Of a DNA stretch of 64,000 nt, positions 54,329 through 63,300 are shown piece after piece; within the stretch, counting starts at the first letter, position 1; every line of letters begins with the position of its first letter. The DNA lies in contig NZ_CP042331.1 in the NCBI RefSeq assembly GCF_008253865.1, forward strand, positions 1,302,001 to 1,366,000. Direction: 5' to 3'. The notes under the pieces were generated by a model. That model was not told the origin of the DNA, did no database searches, and saw only the letters and a program-made list of their open reading frames with translations. This stretch comes from Bosea sp. F3-2. Its GTDB lineage: Bacteria > Pseudomonadota > Alphaproteobacteria > Rhizobiales > Beijerinckiaceae. The position numbers and the translations under genes are program-made.

Positions 54329-55533
54329 GACGCATCGCCATTACCGGCCTTGGAGCCGTTTCACCGGCCGGATTGACCATGCCAGCGACCTGGCAGCGCA
54401 TCGTCGCCGGGGAGAGCGCCATCGGGCCGCTGGTGCTGCCACGCATGGATGACGTTCCTTGCCCGGTCGCGGCACAGGTCCATGACTTCGAGCCGGATGC
54501 CCATTTCACGGCGAAGCGGCTGGGAGCACTCGATCGCGTCTCCCAGTTCGCAATCGTCGCGGCGCGAGAAGCGGTGGCCGATGCGGGCCTCCAGCCTGAA
54601 GACACCGCGTTGGCCAAGGCTGACGTCGTCATCGGCGTGGGCGTCGGCGGCATGAACACGCTGGATGACAGCTTTTATCGAATCTATGGCACGCAAGGGC
54701 GAGGTGTTCACCCTCTCACCATTCCCAAGCTGATGGCCAATGCGCCGGCAAGTCAGATCTCGATGGATCTCGGCCTGCACGGCAACACCTTCGCGGTGGC
54801 GAGCGCCTGCGCTTCGGGAACACATGCGATCGGCCTGGCCTACCGCGCCATCCTGCACGGGGATTGCGATGTCGCCCTGGCCGGCGGCTCGGAGGCCTGC
54901 ATCACCAGCGGCACGCTGATCGGCTGGAGCGCGTTGAGAATTCTCTCCCGGGACACCTGCCGCCCGTTCTCGCGCGATCGCAGCGGCCTGGTGCTGGGAG
55001 AAGGCAGTGCCATCCTCGTTCTCGAGGAATGGGAGCGGGCGGTCGCTCGCAACGCTCGCATCTATGCCGAGCTTGTCGGGTTCGGCGCCAATGCGGATGC
55101 CGGCGACCTTACCTCCCCTGATCAACAGGGAGCGGAAGCGGCGATGCGGCGCGCCATCGCCAGTGCCGGCCTCACCCCCGAGTCCGTCGGTTACATCAAT
55201 GCGCATGGCACTGGCACGTTGATGAACGATGCCGTCGAAAGCAGGGCCATACGTGCGGTTTTCCCTGCGGAAAACCTGCCCCTGGTCTCTTCGATCAAGG
55301 GAGTGCTCGGCCACAGCCTGGGCGCGGCCGGGGCACTCGAGGCGCTCGTCACGACGCTCGCCCTGCATCATCAGATCGTCCCCCCGACGGCGAATTGCAC
55401 CGAGCCGGACGAGGATTGCGGTCTCGACGTTGTGCCGGAAGGGGCGCGGCACGCGACCATTTCGCACGCGCTGTCAAACTCGTTCGCCTTTGGCGGACTC
55501 AATGCCGTGCTGGCGTTCAAGCGCCGCGCGTAA
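54325..55533 (+). CDS. Beta-ketoacyl-ACP synthase (FabF/NodE type)
   Basis: A 402-residue condensing enzyme starting with GTG. The catalytic triad is intact: Cys in VASACASGTHAIG, His in NAHGTGTLMND, and His in IKGVLGHSLGAAGALE. It extends acyl chains with malonyl-ACP, here presumably on the coupled carrier protein. Its length equals that of NodE-type synthases. No other nod or fatty-acid genes are near, so the cargo remains open. Confidence 0.9.
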   Translation: MRRIAITGLGAVSPAGLTMPATWQRIVAGESAIGPLVLPRMDDVPCPVAAQVHDFEPDAHFTAKRLGALDRVSQFAIVAAREAVADAGLQPEDTALAKADVVIGVGVGGMNTLDDSFYRIYGTQGRGVHPLTIPKLMANAPASQISMDLGLHGNTFAVASACASGTHAIGLAYRAILHGDCDVALAGGSEACITSGTLIGWSALRILSRDTCRPFSRDRSGLVLGEGSAILVLEEWERAVARNARIYAELVGFGANADAGDLTSPDQQGAEAAMRRAIASAGLTPESVGYINAHGTGTLMNDAVESRAIRAVFPAENLPLVSSIKGVLGHSLGAAGALEALVTTLALHHQIVPPTANCTEPDEDCGLDVVPEGARHATISHALSNSFAFGGLNAVLAFKRRA

Positions 55534-55568
55534 GCGCGCGATCCTTGGACCGCTTCGGTTGGCGCGCG

Positions 55569-56360
55569 TCACGGCTCGCTTCGCGCCGATCCCTGCTCGG
55601 GCATGACGTAGTTCAGCACCCGCCGGCCACCATCCGGATAGATCGTCTCGCCAGTGATGTAGGAGGCGTCGTCGCTGGCGAGAAACGCCACGACCGCAGC
55701 GATCTCGGCTGCGGTGCCGTAGCGGCCGAGCGGTGTACGCGCAATGATCGCCCGGTCCGTCGCACTGGCGACGAAATCGCCGCGAACCATCTCGGTGTCG
55801 ATGGTGCCCGGGCCGACGCCGACCACGCGGATGCCATTCCGGGCGAAGGCCACGGCGGCGGTGCTGGTGATCTGGTTCATGCCGCCCTTGGTGATCGCAT
55901 AGGTCGCGACATTGGGGTTGGCGAGGCCGGAATTGATCGAGGACATGTTGATGATGACCCCGCCTTGCCCCTGGGCGATCATCTGCCGGGCGGCCGCCTG
56001 CGTGCCCCAGAACGCGCCTTCGAGGTTGATGCCGAGGACCTTGTCGTAATCGGCCTTGGTGACGTCGAGGAAGCTCTGCACCATGGCGATGCCGGCATTG
56101 TTGACCATGACGTCGAGCCGGCCGAACCGCTTCACCGCCGCGGCGATCAGGGCGTCGACCTGCTCCTTCTGGCTGACGTCGGTGACGACGGCGAAGACGT
56201 TATCGACCGAGCCGATGGCGGCGGCCGTTTCCTCGAGCCGTACCTTGTCGATGTCGGCGATGACGACCTTCGCCCCCTCCGCCAGAAAGCGCTCCGCACT
56301 CGCGCGCCCGATACCGCGCGCAGCCCCGGTAATGACAGCGATCCTGCCAGCCAGTTTCAT
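55569..56360 (-). CDS. Short-chain dehydrogenase/reductase
   Basis: A 263-residue SDR with TGAARGIGRASAERF, NNAGIAMV and the YAITKGGM active site. Late motifs (GPGTIDTEMV; YITGETIYPDGGRR) fit the 3-hydroxyacyl/sugar-acid dehydrogenase type. ATG 56360 is where homology begins. It converges with the ketosynthase gene and is 150 bp from the decarboxylase genes upstream of it on the same strand. The substrate is unknown. Confidence 0.87.
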   Translation of the reverse strand: MKLAGRIAVITGAARGIGRASAERFLAEGAKVVIADIDKVRLEETAAAIGSVDNVFAVVTDVSQKEQVDALIAAAVKRFGRLDVMVNNAGIAMVQSFLDVTKADYDKVLGINLEGAFWGTQAAARQMIAQGQGGVIINMSSINSGLANPNVATYAITKGGMNQITSTAAVAFARNGIRVVGVGPGTIDTEMVRGDFVASATDRAIIARTPLGRYGTAAEIAAVVAFLASDDASYITGETIYPDGGRRVLNYVMPEQGSARSEP

Positions 56361-56509
56361 GTTCAACTCCCTGCTAAAAGACCGCGGCTTCGCGAAACGG
56401 CGTACCGGGCCGGACACGCGCATAGTCCAATGGTAACAGGTCGATCGTCCTGTGTTCGCCATGGGCTTTGAAGTCGGCGACGCCTGCGATCAAGGCGCTC
56501 ATCCCGCCC

Positions 56510-57097
56510 TCAGCAGGTGGCAAGGCCGAGATGCCGGCGGAAGCGGTTCTTGACATGGGTCGCATCGCGTGGCGGCAGCGAGCGCGGCAGGTTCTCCGCG
56601 GCGATCTTCAGCACGAAGAGCCGTGGCCCCTCGGCCGGCTCGCGCAGGCGCTCGCAGAGCGCATCCACCTCTTCCAGCACGCGCAGTTCTCGTGCGTCAG
56701 CGAAGCCGCAGGCCGCGGCCACCTTGTCGAGGGCGATCCCACGCCCCGTGTGGCTCGACTGCATGCCAGTCTCTCCGAAATGCTGGTTGTCGAGCACGAT
56801 GACGTCGAGGTTCCGCGGACGGGCGACGGCGATCGTCGCCAGCGCGCCGAAGGCCATGAGCTGCTCGCCGTCGCCGGTGATGACCATCACCCGCTTGTCC
56901 GGCTGCGCCTGGGCAAGGCCGAGGCCCACCAGAGCAGCGCCACCCATCGCGCCCCAGAGGTAGTAGTTGTCGTCTCGGTCCCCAGCGGCGTGAACGTCAT
57001 AGCTCGGCGAACCGAGACCGGTGACGACCAGCGCGCCATCGCGCGCATCGAGAAGCTTCTTGACCGCGTCGCGGCGGTCCATGGTCGGAAGGCGCAT
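56510..57097 (-). CDS. TPP-dependent decarboxylase beta subunit (sulfopyruvate/phosphonopyruvate decarboxylase family)
   Basis: A 195-residue C-terminal TPP-enzyme domain. VITGDGEQLMAFGALATIA with LDNQHFGETG is the ThDP pyrophosphate/Mg2+ motif. YYLWGAMGGAALVGLGLA is typical of ComE-like subunits. It is encoded 5 bp downstream of the alpha subunit, so the two form a heteromeric enzyme. ComDE makes sulfoacetaldehyde from sulfopyruvate in coenzyme M synthesis, but here another 2-oxoacid is more likely given the CoA-pathway genes next door. Confidence 0.83.
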   Translation of the reverse strand: MRLPTMDRRDAVKKLLDARDGALVVTGLGSPSYDVHAAGDRDDNYYLWGAMGGAALVGLGLAQAQPDKRVMVITGDGEQLMAFGALATIAVARPRNLDVIVLDNQHFGETGMQSSHTGRGIALDKVAAACGFADARELRVLEEVDALCERLREPAEGPRLFVLKIAAENLPRSLPPRDATHVKNRFRRHLGLATC

Positions 57098-57102
57098 GAG
57101 GC

Positions 57103-57663
57103 TCACCACTTCTTCTTGCCGAGCAGGCGCTGACCGATCAGCACCGCGATCTGCTGGTCGGCCTCGAAGGCCATGGTCGCGGCCTGCGCCACGGTCTCGA
57201 CCAGATCCTCGCCGGTTTCGGCACGCAGGACGGTGACCCCGATCGCCTCGAGCGCGGCCTGCGTCGCGCTGCCCATCGGCACCTGCGAGGGATTGAACTC
57301 GGCCCATTCGCCACGCATCGTCACCAGCATCAGCAGCGGGAAGCGGGCCTGAACCGGTAGCGACAGCATGTTGATGCAGTTTCCGGCCCCAGAGGACTGC
57401 ATCAGGACGACGCTGCGCTGCCCGCCGAGCCAGGCGCCGGCAGCGATGGCAATGCCCTCCTCCTCGGTCGTCAGGACATTGGTGACCACGTCGGGGTCTG
57501 CGCTGAACAGCTTGATCAGCGTCGAGTGCCCGGCGTCTGGCACATAGGACATCTGGCCGATACCGGCCGATTTCAGCGTATCGTAAAGCTCCACCGGCCA
57601 GTCGATGGACAAGTCGCGGGCCTTCTCAGCCCTTTGCGAGGGGATGACGTCAGCGGCAGCCAA
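57103..57663 (-). CDS. TPP-dependent decarboxylase alpha subunit, TTG start
   Basis: A 186-residue pyrimidine-binding TPP domain (ComD-like). TTEEEGIAIAAGAWLGG includes the catalytic Glu, and LMQSSGAGNCINML follows. The only start with a ribosome binding site is TTG 57663, with GGAGG at 57670-57674 six bases away; the first in-frame ATG is too late (MSYVPDAG). It pairs with the beta subunit to decarboxylate a 2-oxoacid. It is transcribed away from a LysR gene that probably regulates it. Confidence 0.82.
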   Translation of the reverse strand: MAAADVIPSQRAEKARDLSIDWPVELYDTLKSAGIGQMSYVPDAGHSTLIKLFSADPDVVTNVLTTEEEGIAIAAGAWLGGQRSVVLMQSSGAGNCINMLSLPVQARFPLLMLVTMRGEWAEFNPSQVPMGSATQAALEAIGVTVLRAETGEDLVETVAQAATMAFEADQQIAVLIGQRLLGKKKW

Positions 57664-57751
57664 GGCGCGCCTCCTTGCGAAACGATCCGATATCCGCGCC
57701 TTTATAGCCTTGCAGAATCCTTCTCGACCTCGACCCTTTTTGACGACCAGA

Positions 57752-57768
57752 TATAGCGATATTCGATA
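57752..57768. promoter_or_regulatory. Candidate LysR-type binding site
   Basis: TAT-N11-ATA dyad (TATAGCGATATTCGATA), a T-N11-A box directly before the lysR start codon and within the 108-bp divergent region shared with the decarboxylase genes. Position and form fit LysR autoregulation. Confidence 0.4.
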
Positions 57769-57771
57769 GCT

Positions 57772-58731
57772 ATGGACATTTCCCAGCTCAGAACGCTGAT
57801 CCACGTCGCCGAGCTCGGCAGCCTGTCGAAGGCGGCGGATCGCCTGCATATCGCCCAGCCCGCACTGAGCCGTCAGATTCGGCTGCTGGAAGATGAACTC
57901 GGCGCACGTCTCTTCGACCGGCACGGTCGCGGCATGACCGTCACGGAACAGGGGCAGGACGTTCTGCGGCATGCCCTGCGGATCATGGCGGAACTCGAAG
58001 AGATCCGGGCGGTGGTCGCGGACGAGAATGCGCCGCTGCGCGGCCATGTCTCGATCGGGATGCCTCCAACCACTTCGGACATTCTGTCCGAACCTTTGGT
58101 CGCCGCCTTCCGCGAGGCGCATCCCGAGGCGACGCTGCGGATCGTCAGCGCCTATTCCGGCTATCTGCTCGACTGGCTCCACCGCGGGGAGCTCGATGCG
58201 ACCATCCTCTACGATCCGAAATCGGCCCGCACGCTGCGCATCCAGCCCCTGCTGGAGGAGACGCTGTTCCTGATCGGCCCGCCGGGGGCCGGTCTATCGC
58301 CCAATAGGAGCGTCGACTTCGCCCAGCTCGAGCATGAGCGTCTGCTTCTGCCGAGCCGCGGCCACGGGCTGCGGTCCATTGTCGAGCGCTGTGCCGAGGA
58401 ATGCGGCATTTTTCTCAACATCAAGGTTGAGGCCGACAACTATTCCACTCTGAAAGGGCTCGTCAGGAGTGGGCACGGCGTCACCGTGCTGCCGCTGGCA
58501 CCGATCCATGAGGAGTTGCAGGAAGGCAGGCTCTGCGCCGCTCCGCTCGTTAACCCCGTGCCGATGCGCCGCCTGATCATGTCCTACCCGACGGACCGGC
58601 CGACGCCCCGGCTGGCGCGTTTCGCCGGTCAGGCCATTGCCAAGACTATTCAAGCGCTGGTCGCGCAAGGAGTCTGGTCCGGCCGCATTCTGGGGGACGA
58701 CACCTCTGTCGAGGGGCCAAAGAAGCGATAG
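57772..58731 (+). CDS. LysR-family transcriptional regulator, copy 1
   Basis: A 319-residue LysR protein. The N-terminal helix-turn-helix reads SLSKAADRLHIAQPALSRQI, and the effector domain begins near residue 90 (GHVSIGMPPTTSDIL). It lies between the divergent decarboxylase pair and the acyl-CoA dehydrogenase unit (93 bp downstream, same strand), so it may control both. The effector is unknown. Confidence 0.9.
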   Translation: MDISQLRTLIHVAELGSLSKAADRLHIAQPALSRQIRLLEDELGARLFDRHGRGMTVTEQGQDVLRHALRIMAELEEIRAVVADENAPLRGHVSIGMPPTTSDILSEPLVAAFREAHPEATLRIVSAYSGYLLDWLHRGELDATILYDPKSARTLRIQPLLEETLFLIGPPGAGLSPNRSVDFAQLEHERLLLPSRGHGLRSIVERCAEECGIFLNIKVEADNYSTLKGLVRSGHGVTVLPLAPIHEELQEGRLCAAPLVNPVPMRRLIMSYPTDRPTPRLARFAGQAIAKTIQALVAQGVWSGRILGDDTSVEGPKKR

Positions 58732-58823
58732 AAAACAGGCATAGCTGTTCTCGCCAGCTTTTCGTTGTCGATATGCCATCGCGACGGCTACCAAGAGGCG
58801 CTGTTCGAGGAGCAACATCGATC

Positions 58824-59984
58824 ATGAGCCAAGCCGTCGAAACCCATGCCGACATCCGCGATGCGGTCGCGAAGCTCTGCGCGGATTTCCCAGGCGAATA
58901 CTGGCGCAGGCTCGATCGCGAGATGGCCTATCCGGCCGAATTCGTGACGGCGCTGACGGAAAGCGGCTTTCTCTCGGCGCTGATCCCCGAGGAATATGGC
59001 GGCGCCGGCCTGCCGCTCTCGGCGGCGGCGGTGATCATGGAGGAGATCCAGCGCCAGGGCTGCAACGGTGCCGCCTGCCACGCCCAGATGTATGTGATGG
59101 GCACGGTGCTCCGTCACGGCACCGAGGACCAGAAGCAGCGCTATCTGCCGAAGATCGCCTCAGGCGAGCTCAGGCTCCAGGCCTTCGGCGTCACCGAGCC
59201 GACCAGCGGCACCGACACCACAGCCCTGCGCACCACAGCCCGGCGCGAGGGCGACCACTATGTCGTCAACGGCCAGAAGATCTGGACGAGCCGCGCGGCG
59301 CAATCCGACCTGATGCTGCTGCTCGCCCGCACCACGCCACGCGACCAGGTCGCCAAGCGCACCGACGGGCTCTCGGTCTTCATCCTCGACATGCGCGAGG
59401 CGCTGAAGGACGGCCTGACCATCCGGCCGATCCGCACGATGATGAACCACGCCACCACCGAGGTCTTCTTCGACAATGTGAAGGTGCCGGCGGCAAACCT
59501 TGTCGGCGAGGAGGGCAAGGGCTTCCGCTACATCCTCTCCGGCATGAATGCCGAGCGCATCCTGATCGCGTCCGAGTGCATCGGAGACGCAAAGTGGTTC
59601 ATCGACAAGGCCTCGAACTACGCCAAGGAACGCCACGTCTTCGGCCGGCCGATCGGCCAGAACCAGGGCATTCAGTTCCCGATCGCCAAGGCCTACGCCA
59701 ATATGCGCGCGGCCGAGCTGATGGTGCGCGAGGCAATCCGACTCTACGAGGCCGGCGCCAATCCCGGCGCCGAGGCCAACATGGCCAAGATGCTGGCGGC
59801 GGATGCTTCCTTCGAAGCGGCCAATGCTTGTGTGCAAACGCATGGCGGCTTCGGCTTCGCCGAAGAATACGACGTCGAGCGCAAGTTCCGCGAGACGCGG
59901 CTCTATCAGGTCGCGCCCATCTCCACGAACCTGATCCTGTCCTACCTCGCCGAGCACGTCCTCGGCATGCCGCGCTCCTACTGA
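58824..59984 (+). CDS. Acyl-CoA dehydrogenase
   Basis: A 386-residue FAD-dependent acyl-CoA dehydrogenase. LIPEEYGGAGLPL, FGVTEPTSGTDTTALRT (FAD contact) and QTHGGFGFAEEYDVER are family signatures. It forms an alpha,beta-unsaturated acyl-CoA and passes electrons to ETF. ATG 58824 starts the homologous part. It heads an operon with a CoA transferase and a hydratase-like gene. Confidence 0.9.
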   Translation: MSQAVETHADIRDAVAKLCADFPGEYWRRLDREMAYPAEFVTALTESGFLSALIPEEYGGAGLPLSAAAVIMEEIQRQGCNGAACHAQMYVMGTVLRHGTEDQKQRYLPKIASGELRLQAFGVTEPTSGTDTTALRTTARREGDHYVVNGQKIWTSRAAQSDLMLLLARTTPRDQVAKRTDGLSVFILDMREALKDGLTIRPIRTMMNHATTEVFFDNVKVPAANLVGEEGKGFRYILSGMNAERILIASECIGDAKWFIDKASNYAKERHVFGRPIGQNQGIQFPIAKAYANMRAAELMVREAIRLYEAGANPGAEANMAKMLAADASFEAANACVQTHGGFGFAEEYDVERKFRETRLYQVAPISTNLILSYLAEHVLGMPRSY

Positions 59985-59994
59985 AAGCCCCAAG

Positions 59995-61107
59995 ATGCCG
60001 TCTGCCCGCAGCCCGCTCGAAGGTCTCCTCGTCATCGCGATCGAACAGGCGGTGGCTGCCCCCTTCTGCACCTCGCGCCTCGCCGATGCCGGCGCGCGCG
60101 TCATCAAGGTCGAGCGGCCGGAGGGCGATTTCGCGCGCGGCTATGACGACGTCGCCAAAGGGCAGTCGAGCTATTTCGTCTGGCTCAACCGCGGCAAGGA
60201 ATCGCTCGTCGTCGATCTCGCCTCGCCTGAAGGGAAACAGACGCTGCGCGAGCTGCTCGCCCAGGCGGACGTGCTGGTCCAGAACCTGAAGCCCGGCGCC
60301 CTCGCCCGCCTCGGCTTCGGCCCCGAGGAGCTGCGCAAGCGCCATCCGCGCCTGATCTGCTGCTCGATCAGCGGCTATGGCGAAACCGGCCTCCTCGCCG
60401 AGCGCAAAGCCTATGACCTGCTGATCCAGGCGGAATCCGGCCTGTCCTCGATCACCGGCGGCCCCGAGGAGCCCGCCCGCGTCGGCATCTCGATCGTCGA
60501 CATCGCGACCGGCGCCACCGCCCATGCCGCGGTCCTGGAGGCGCTGATCGCCCGCGGCATCACCGGCGAAGGTGCCGATATCCGCGTCTCGATGTTCGAT
60601 GTGATGGCCGACTGGCTGACCGTGCCGCTGCTGCATCAGGAAGGCGGCAAGGCGCCCAGGCGCATCGGCCTCGCCCATCCCTCGATCGCGCCCTATGGCG
60701 TCTTCGCCACCAGCGACGGCAAGCAGATCCTGATCTCGATCCAGAGCGATCGGGAATGGACGAAGTTCTGCGCCGAATTCCTGGGCCGGCCTGAGCTCGC
60801 GACCGACGAGCGCTTCGCGCGGAATGTCGCGCGCGTGCGCAACCGCGCCGAGACTGATGCGATTGTCACCGCTGCCCTCAGCGGCTTCGACGAGGCGCAA
60901 GCCAGGGAGGCGCTGCTGCGTGCCGATGTCGCCTTCGCGGCGGTCAACGACATGGCTGCGCTTGCGACCCATCCGCATCTGCGCCGCATCACCGTCGAGA
61001 CCGAAGCCGGCCCGGTCGCCTTCCCCGCACCCGCGCCGATCATCATGGGAGCCGAGCGCGACTACGGCCCCGTTCCAGCGATCGGCCAGCACGCCACGCT
61101 CGACTGA
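59995..61107 (+). CDS. CaiB/BaiF-family (family III) CoA transferase
   Basis: A 370-residue CoA transferase. VIKVERPEGDFARGYD and the catalytic Asp in AYDLLIQAESGLSSITG are the family hallmarks. It moves CoA from a donor such as succinyl-CoA to a free acid. It starts 10 bp after the dehydrogenase gene, and a GGAGG-led hydratase gene follows. The set suggests activation, oxidation and hydration of a branched dicarboxylic or short acid. Confidence 0.9.
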   Translation: MPSARSPLEGLLVIAIEQAVAAPFCTSRLADAGARVIKVERPEGDFARGYDDVAKGQSSYFVWLNRGKESLVVDLASPEGKQTLRELLAQADVLVQNLKPGALARLGFGPEELRKRHPRLICCSISGYGETGLLAERKAYDLLIQAESGLSSITGGPEEPARVGISIVDIATGATAHAAVLEALIARGITGEGADIRVSMFDVMADWLTVPLLHQEGGKAPRRIGLAHPSIAPYGVFATSDGKQILISIQSDREWTKFCAEFLGRPELATDERFARNVARVRNRAETDAIVTAALSGFDEAQAREALLRADVAFAAVNDMAALATHPHLRRITVETEAGPVAFPAPAPIIMGAERDYGPVPAIGQHATLD

Positions 61108-61129
61108 AAGCAGCAGGAGGACCCGCATC

Positions 61130-61990
61130 GTGAGCAGCGAGACATCACCCAAGCTCGACATTGCGCATCTGCGAAGCTGGATCGGCCGCGAGGATATCGG
61201 CACCGACATCGTGAGCGAGGATATCGCGCGGAAATACCACGCCACCTTCGACTATCCGGGCGAAGCTCCGAAGGCGGGCGAGGCCGTACCGCGGCTGATC
61301 CACTTCTGCCTGGCGCAGCCGGCTGCTCCCACGGCTGCGCTCGGGTCCGACGGCCACCCGGCCCGTGGCGGCTTCCTGCCGCCGGTGCCGCTGCCGCGCC
61401 GGATGTGGGCCGGTGGCGCCTTCACCTTCCACGGCGACCTTCGGGTCGGCGACGCGGCGAAGCGCATTTCCCGCATCGCCGATGTGGTGCAGAAGGAAGG
61501 CCGCACCGGCACGCTCTGCTTCGTCACGGTGCAGCACCACGTCGAGGCGAATGGCGTGCTCGTGCTGGAGGAGCGGCAGGACATCGTCTATCGCGATCTC
61601 GATGGTGCTGCGGGCACCGCGAAGCAGCCGCCGATGGCCGAGGCGGGCACTCACCGGCGCGCGATGAAGGCCGAGGCGCCGCTGCTCTTTCGCTATTCGG
61701 CGCTGACCTTCAACGGCCACCGGATTCATTATGACCGCCGCTATGTCATGGAAGTCGAGGGCTATCCGGGCCTGATCGTCCACGGCCCGATGCAGGCGGC
61801 CCTGCTCTGCAACTATGCGACCGAGCTGCGCGGCGCTCCGCCGAAGCACTTCAGCTTCCGCGGCCTGTCCCCGCTCTTCGACGACGATGCGTTCGCGCTC
61901 CATGCCAAGGAGGACGGCGAGAGCCTGAAGCTCTGGACCGCCAAGGAGAGCGGCCTGCTCTGCATGACGGCCGAGGCTGCCTGGTCGTAA
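61130..61990 (+). CDS. Mesaconyl/itaconyl-CoA-hydratase-like (FAS1-type MaoC/hotdog) protein
   Basis: A 286-residue protein of two hotdog domains. The N-terminal half contains RMWAGGAFTFHGDLRVGD, and the C-terminal half RYSALTFNGHRIHYDRRY followed by LIVHGPMQAALL, the catalytic Asn/His region. Homologues hydrate mesaconyl-C4-CoA or itaconyl-CoA, or act as 3-hydroxyacyl dehydratases. Start GTG 61130, with AGGAGG at 61114-61119. It follows the CoA transferase by 22 bp. No CitE-like lyase is nearby, so the full pathway is not evident. Confidence 0.82.
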   Translation: MSSETSPKLDIAHLRSWIGREDIGTDIVSEDIARKYHATFDYPGEAPKAGEAVPRLIHFCLAQPAAPTAALGSDGHPARGGFLPPVPLPRRMWAGGAFTFHGDLRVGDAAKRISRIADVVQKEGRTGTLCFVTVQHHVEANGVLVLEERQDIVYRDLDGAAGTAKQPPMAEAGTHRRAMKAEAPLLFRYSALTFNGHRIHYDRRYVMEVEGYPGLIVHGPMQAALLCNYATELRGAPPKHFSFRGLSPLFDDDAFALHAKEDGESLKLWTAKESGLLCMTAEAAWS

Positions 61991-62074
61991 GTTCGGCTTG
62001 CGAGTGCAATTCCCCATGCCGACAAATTGCTGGCTCTGATGCCTTGCTTGACTATCGACAGCCAGGTCGGGGGA

Positions 62075-62986
62075 TTATCGAGCTCCGCGAACTCCTTCGC
62101 ATGCGTTGCTGCAGATCGCCTGATGGGCTTCAGCGACCGCATTGGCCAGCACCCCGGTCAGCCGCTCCGTTCGACGGTCATGCCGTTCGAGGAGGACGAT
62201 GCGTCGGCTCAACTGGGGCTCGCCGAACGGCAGGGATGTCAGATCAAGCCTCGCATGCACATCATCCGATAGCGGGGCAATCGCGACACCGAGCCCCCTC
62301 TCGACCATGCGCAGGATGACCTCCTGGCTATCCAGGATCATTTCCTCCCGCACGGTTATGCGCTGTCGACGCAATTCACGGTCGATCACTCTTCCGGCCC
62401 AGGCGCGGCTGTCGAACCTGATGAAGGGCAACCCGCTCAGCAGCTCTCGCGGATCCTTCTGATCGTTGCCTCTCGGCGCAATGAGCCAGAACCGGTCCTC
62501 ATAGAGCGGCGTCCAGATCAGATCCGAAGGGTAAGGACGCACAGGCTCTGTCGTGATGGCAGCGTCCAACTCACCGGCAGCGACTTGCACCGCGAGCTCT
62601 GCCGACATGCCGGCAACAACATGAACACGAATGCGAGGATGGGCCCGATTCAAGGCGCTCAACGCATCCGGCAAGACGCCCGACAGGGCTGTCTGGATCG
62701 CGCCAATCTTCAGACGGCCGACCAGCGAGCGCTCATCACTGAGGGCCTCTGGAATCCGGTCATAGAGCGCCAGAACCTCTTCCGACCGCGCGAGGACGAT
62801 CTTGCCTGCTTCCGTCAGAACCGGCAGCCGCCGCGAGCGATCGAAGAGGGTCACCCCGAACTCGTCTTCGAGAGCCTTCACCTGCAAGCTCACGGCGGAC
62901 TGCGTCAGCCCGACCGCTTCACCGGCGCGCGCGAATGATCCGTGACGTGCAATCGCGTGCAAGGTCCGAAGAGCGCGCAGCGACAT
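62075..62986 (-). CDS. LysR-family transcriptional regulator, copy 2
   Basis: A 303-residue LysR regulator with HTH region SFARAGEAVGLTQSAVSLQV and effector domain from about residue 90 (LVGRLKIGAIQTALSG). It is divergent from the aminotransferase remnant and the AEC transporter, so it probably regulates the transporter. Direct repeats at 63020 and 63051 in the shared gap are possible sites. Confidence 0.9.
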   Translation of the reverse strand: MSLRALRTLHAIARHGSFARAGEAVGLTQSAVSLQVKALEDEFGVTLFDRSRRLPVLTEAGKIVLARSEEVLALYDRIPEALSDERSLVGRLKIGAIQTALSGVLPDALSALNRAHPRIRVHVVAGMSAELAVQVAAGELDAAITTEPVRPYPSDLIWTPLYEDRFWLIAPRGNDQKDPRELLSGLPFIRFDSRAWAGRVIDRELRRQRITVREEMILDSQEVILRMVERGLGVAIAPLSDDVHARLDLTSLPFGEPQLSRRIVLLERHDRRTERLTGVLANAVAEAHQAICSNACEGVRGAR

Positions 62987-63019
62987 GATCGGCCCCCATT
63001 CAGGTCAGATGCAATCAAC

Positions 63020-63059
63020 GAGTTTTTCTTATCAATGGGAAGAGAATTAAGAGTTTTTC
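63020..63059. promoter_or_regulatory. Two direct repeats GAGTTTTTC upstream of lysR copy 2
   Basis: GAGTTTTTC at 63020-63028 and again at 63051-63059, 31 bp apart or about three helical turns, with an AT-rich TTATCAATGGG and GAATTAA between. The arrangement fits cooperative binding by a LysR tetramer. Confidence 0.35.
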
Positions 63060-63111
63060 CTGCAGCTATTTGACTGATAGGTCTTCGCCAGCTTCGTGAC
63101 GCGAGATCGAC

Positions 63112-63300
63112 ATGGCGGCCTTCCCAAACGCTTCTGACCTTCTTCTGGAAGCGGGCGTCGCGACGGTTCCCGGCGGCACCTTCGGCGCTCCCGGACATCT
63201 GTGCCTGTCATTCGTGGCCGATACCGTGACCCTCGAAGACGGTTGCCGCCGCATCGTTGCAGCCTTGGACGCACAGGCAGCCTTGGACGCACAGGCATGA
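63112..63300 (+). pseudogene. C-terminal remnant of a class I/II aminotransferase
   Basis: A 62-codon frame reads LLLEAGVATVPGGTFGAPGH and LSFVADTVTLEDGCRRIVAA, the C-terminal ~50 residues of PLP aminotransferases of the aspartate type. A TGA lies five codons before the ATG in frame, and the PLP-lysine domain is absent, so only a remnant is left. The end carries an 18-base tandem duplication (63260-63295) coding AALDAQ twice. Its stop overlaps the transporter start by four bases (ATGA). It may persist as a leader peptide for the transporter. Confidence 0.6.
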
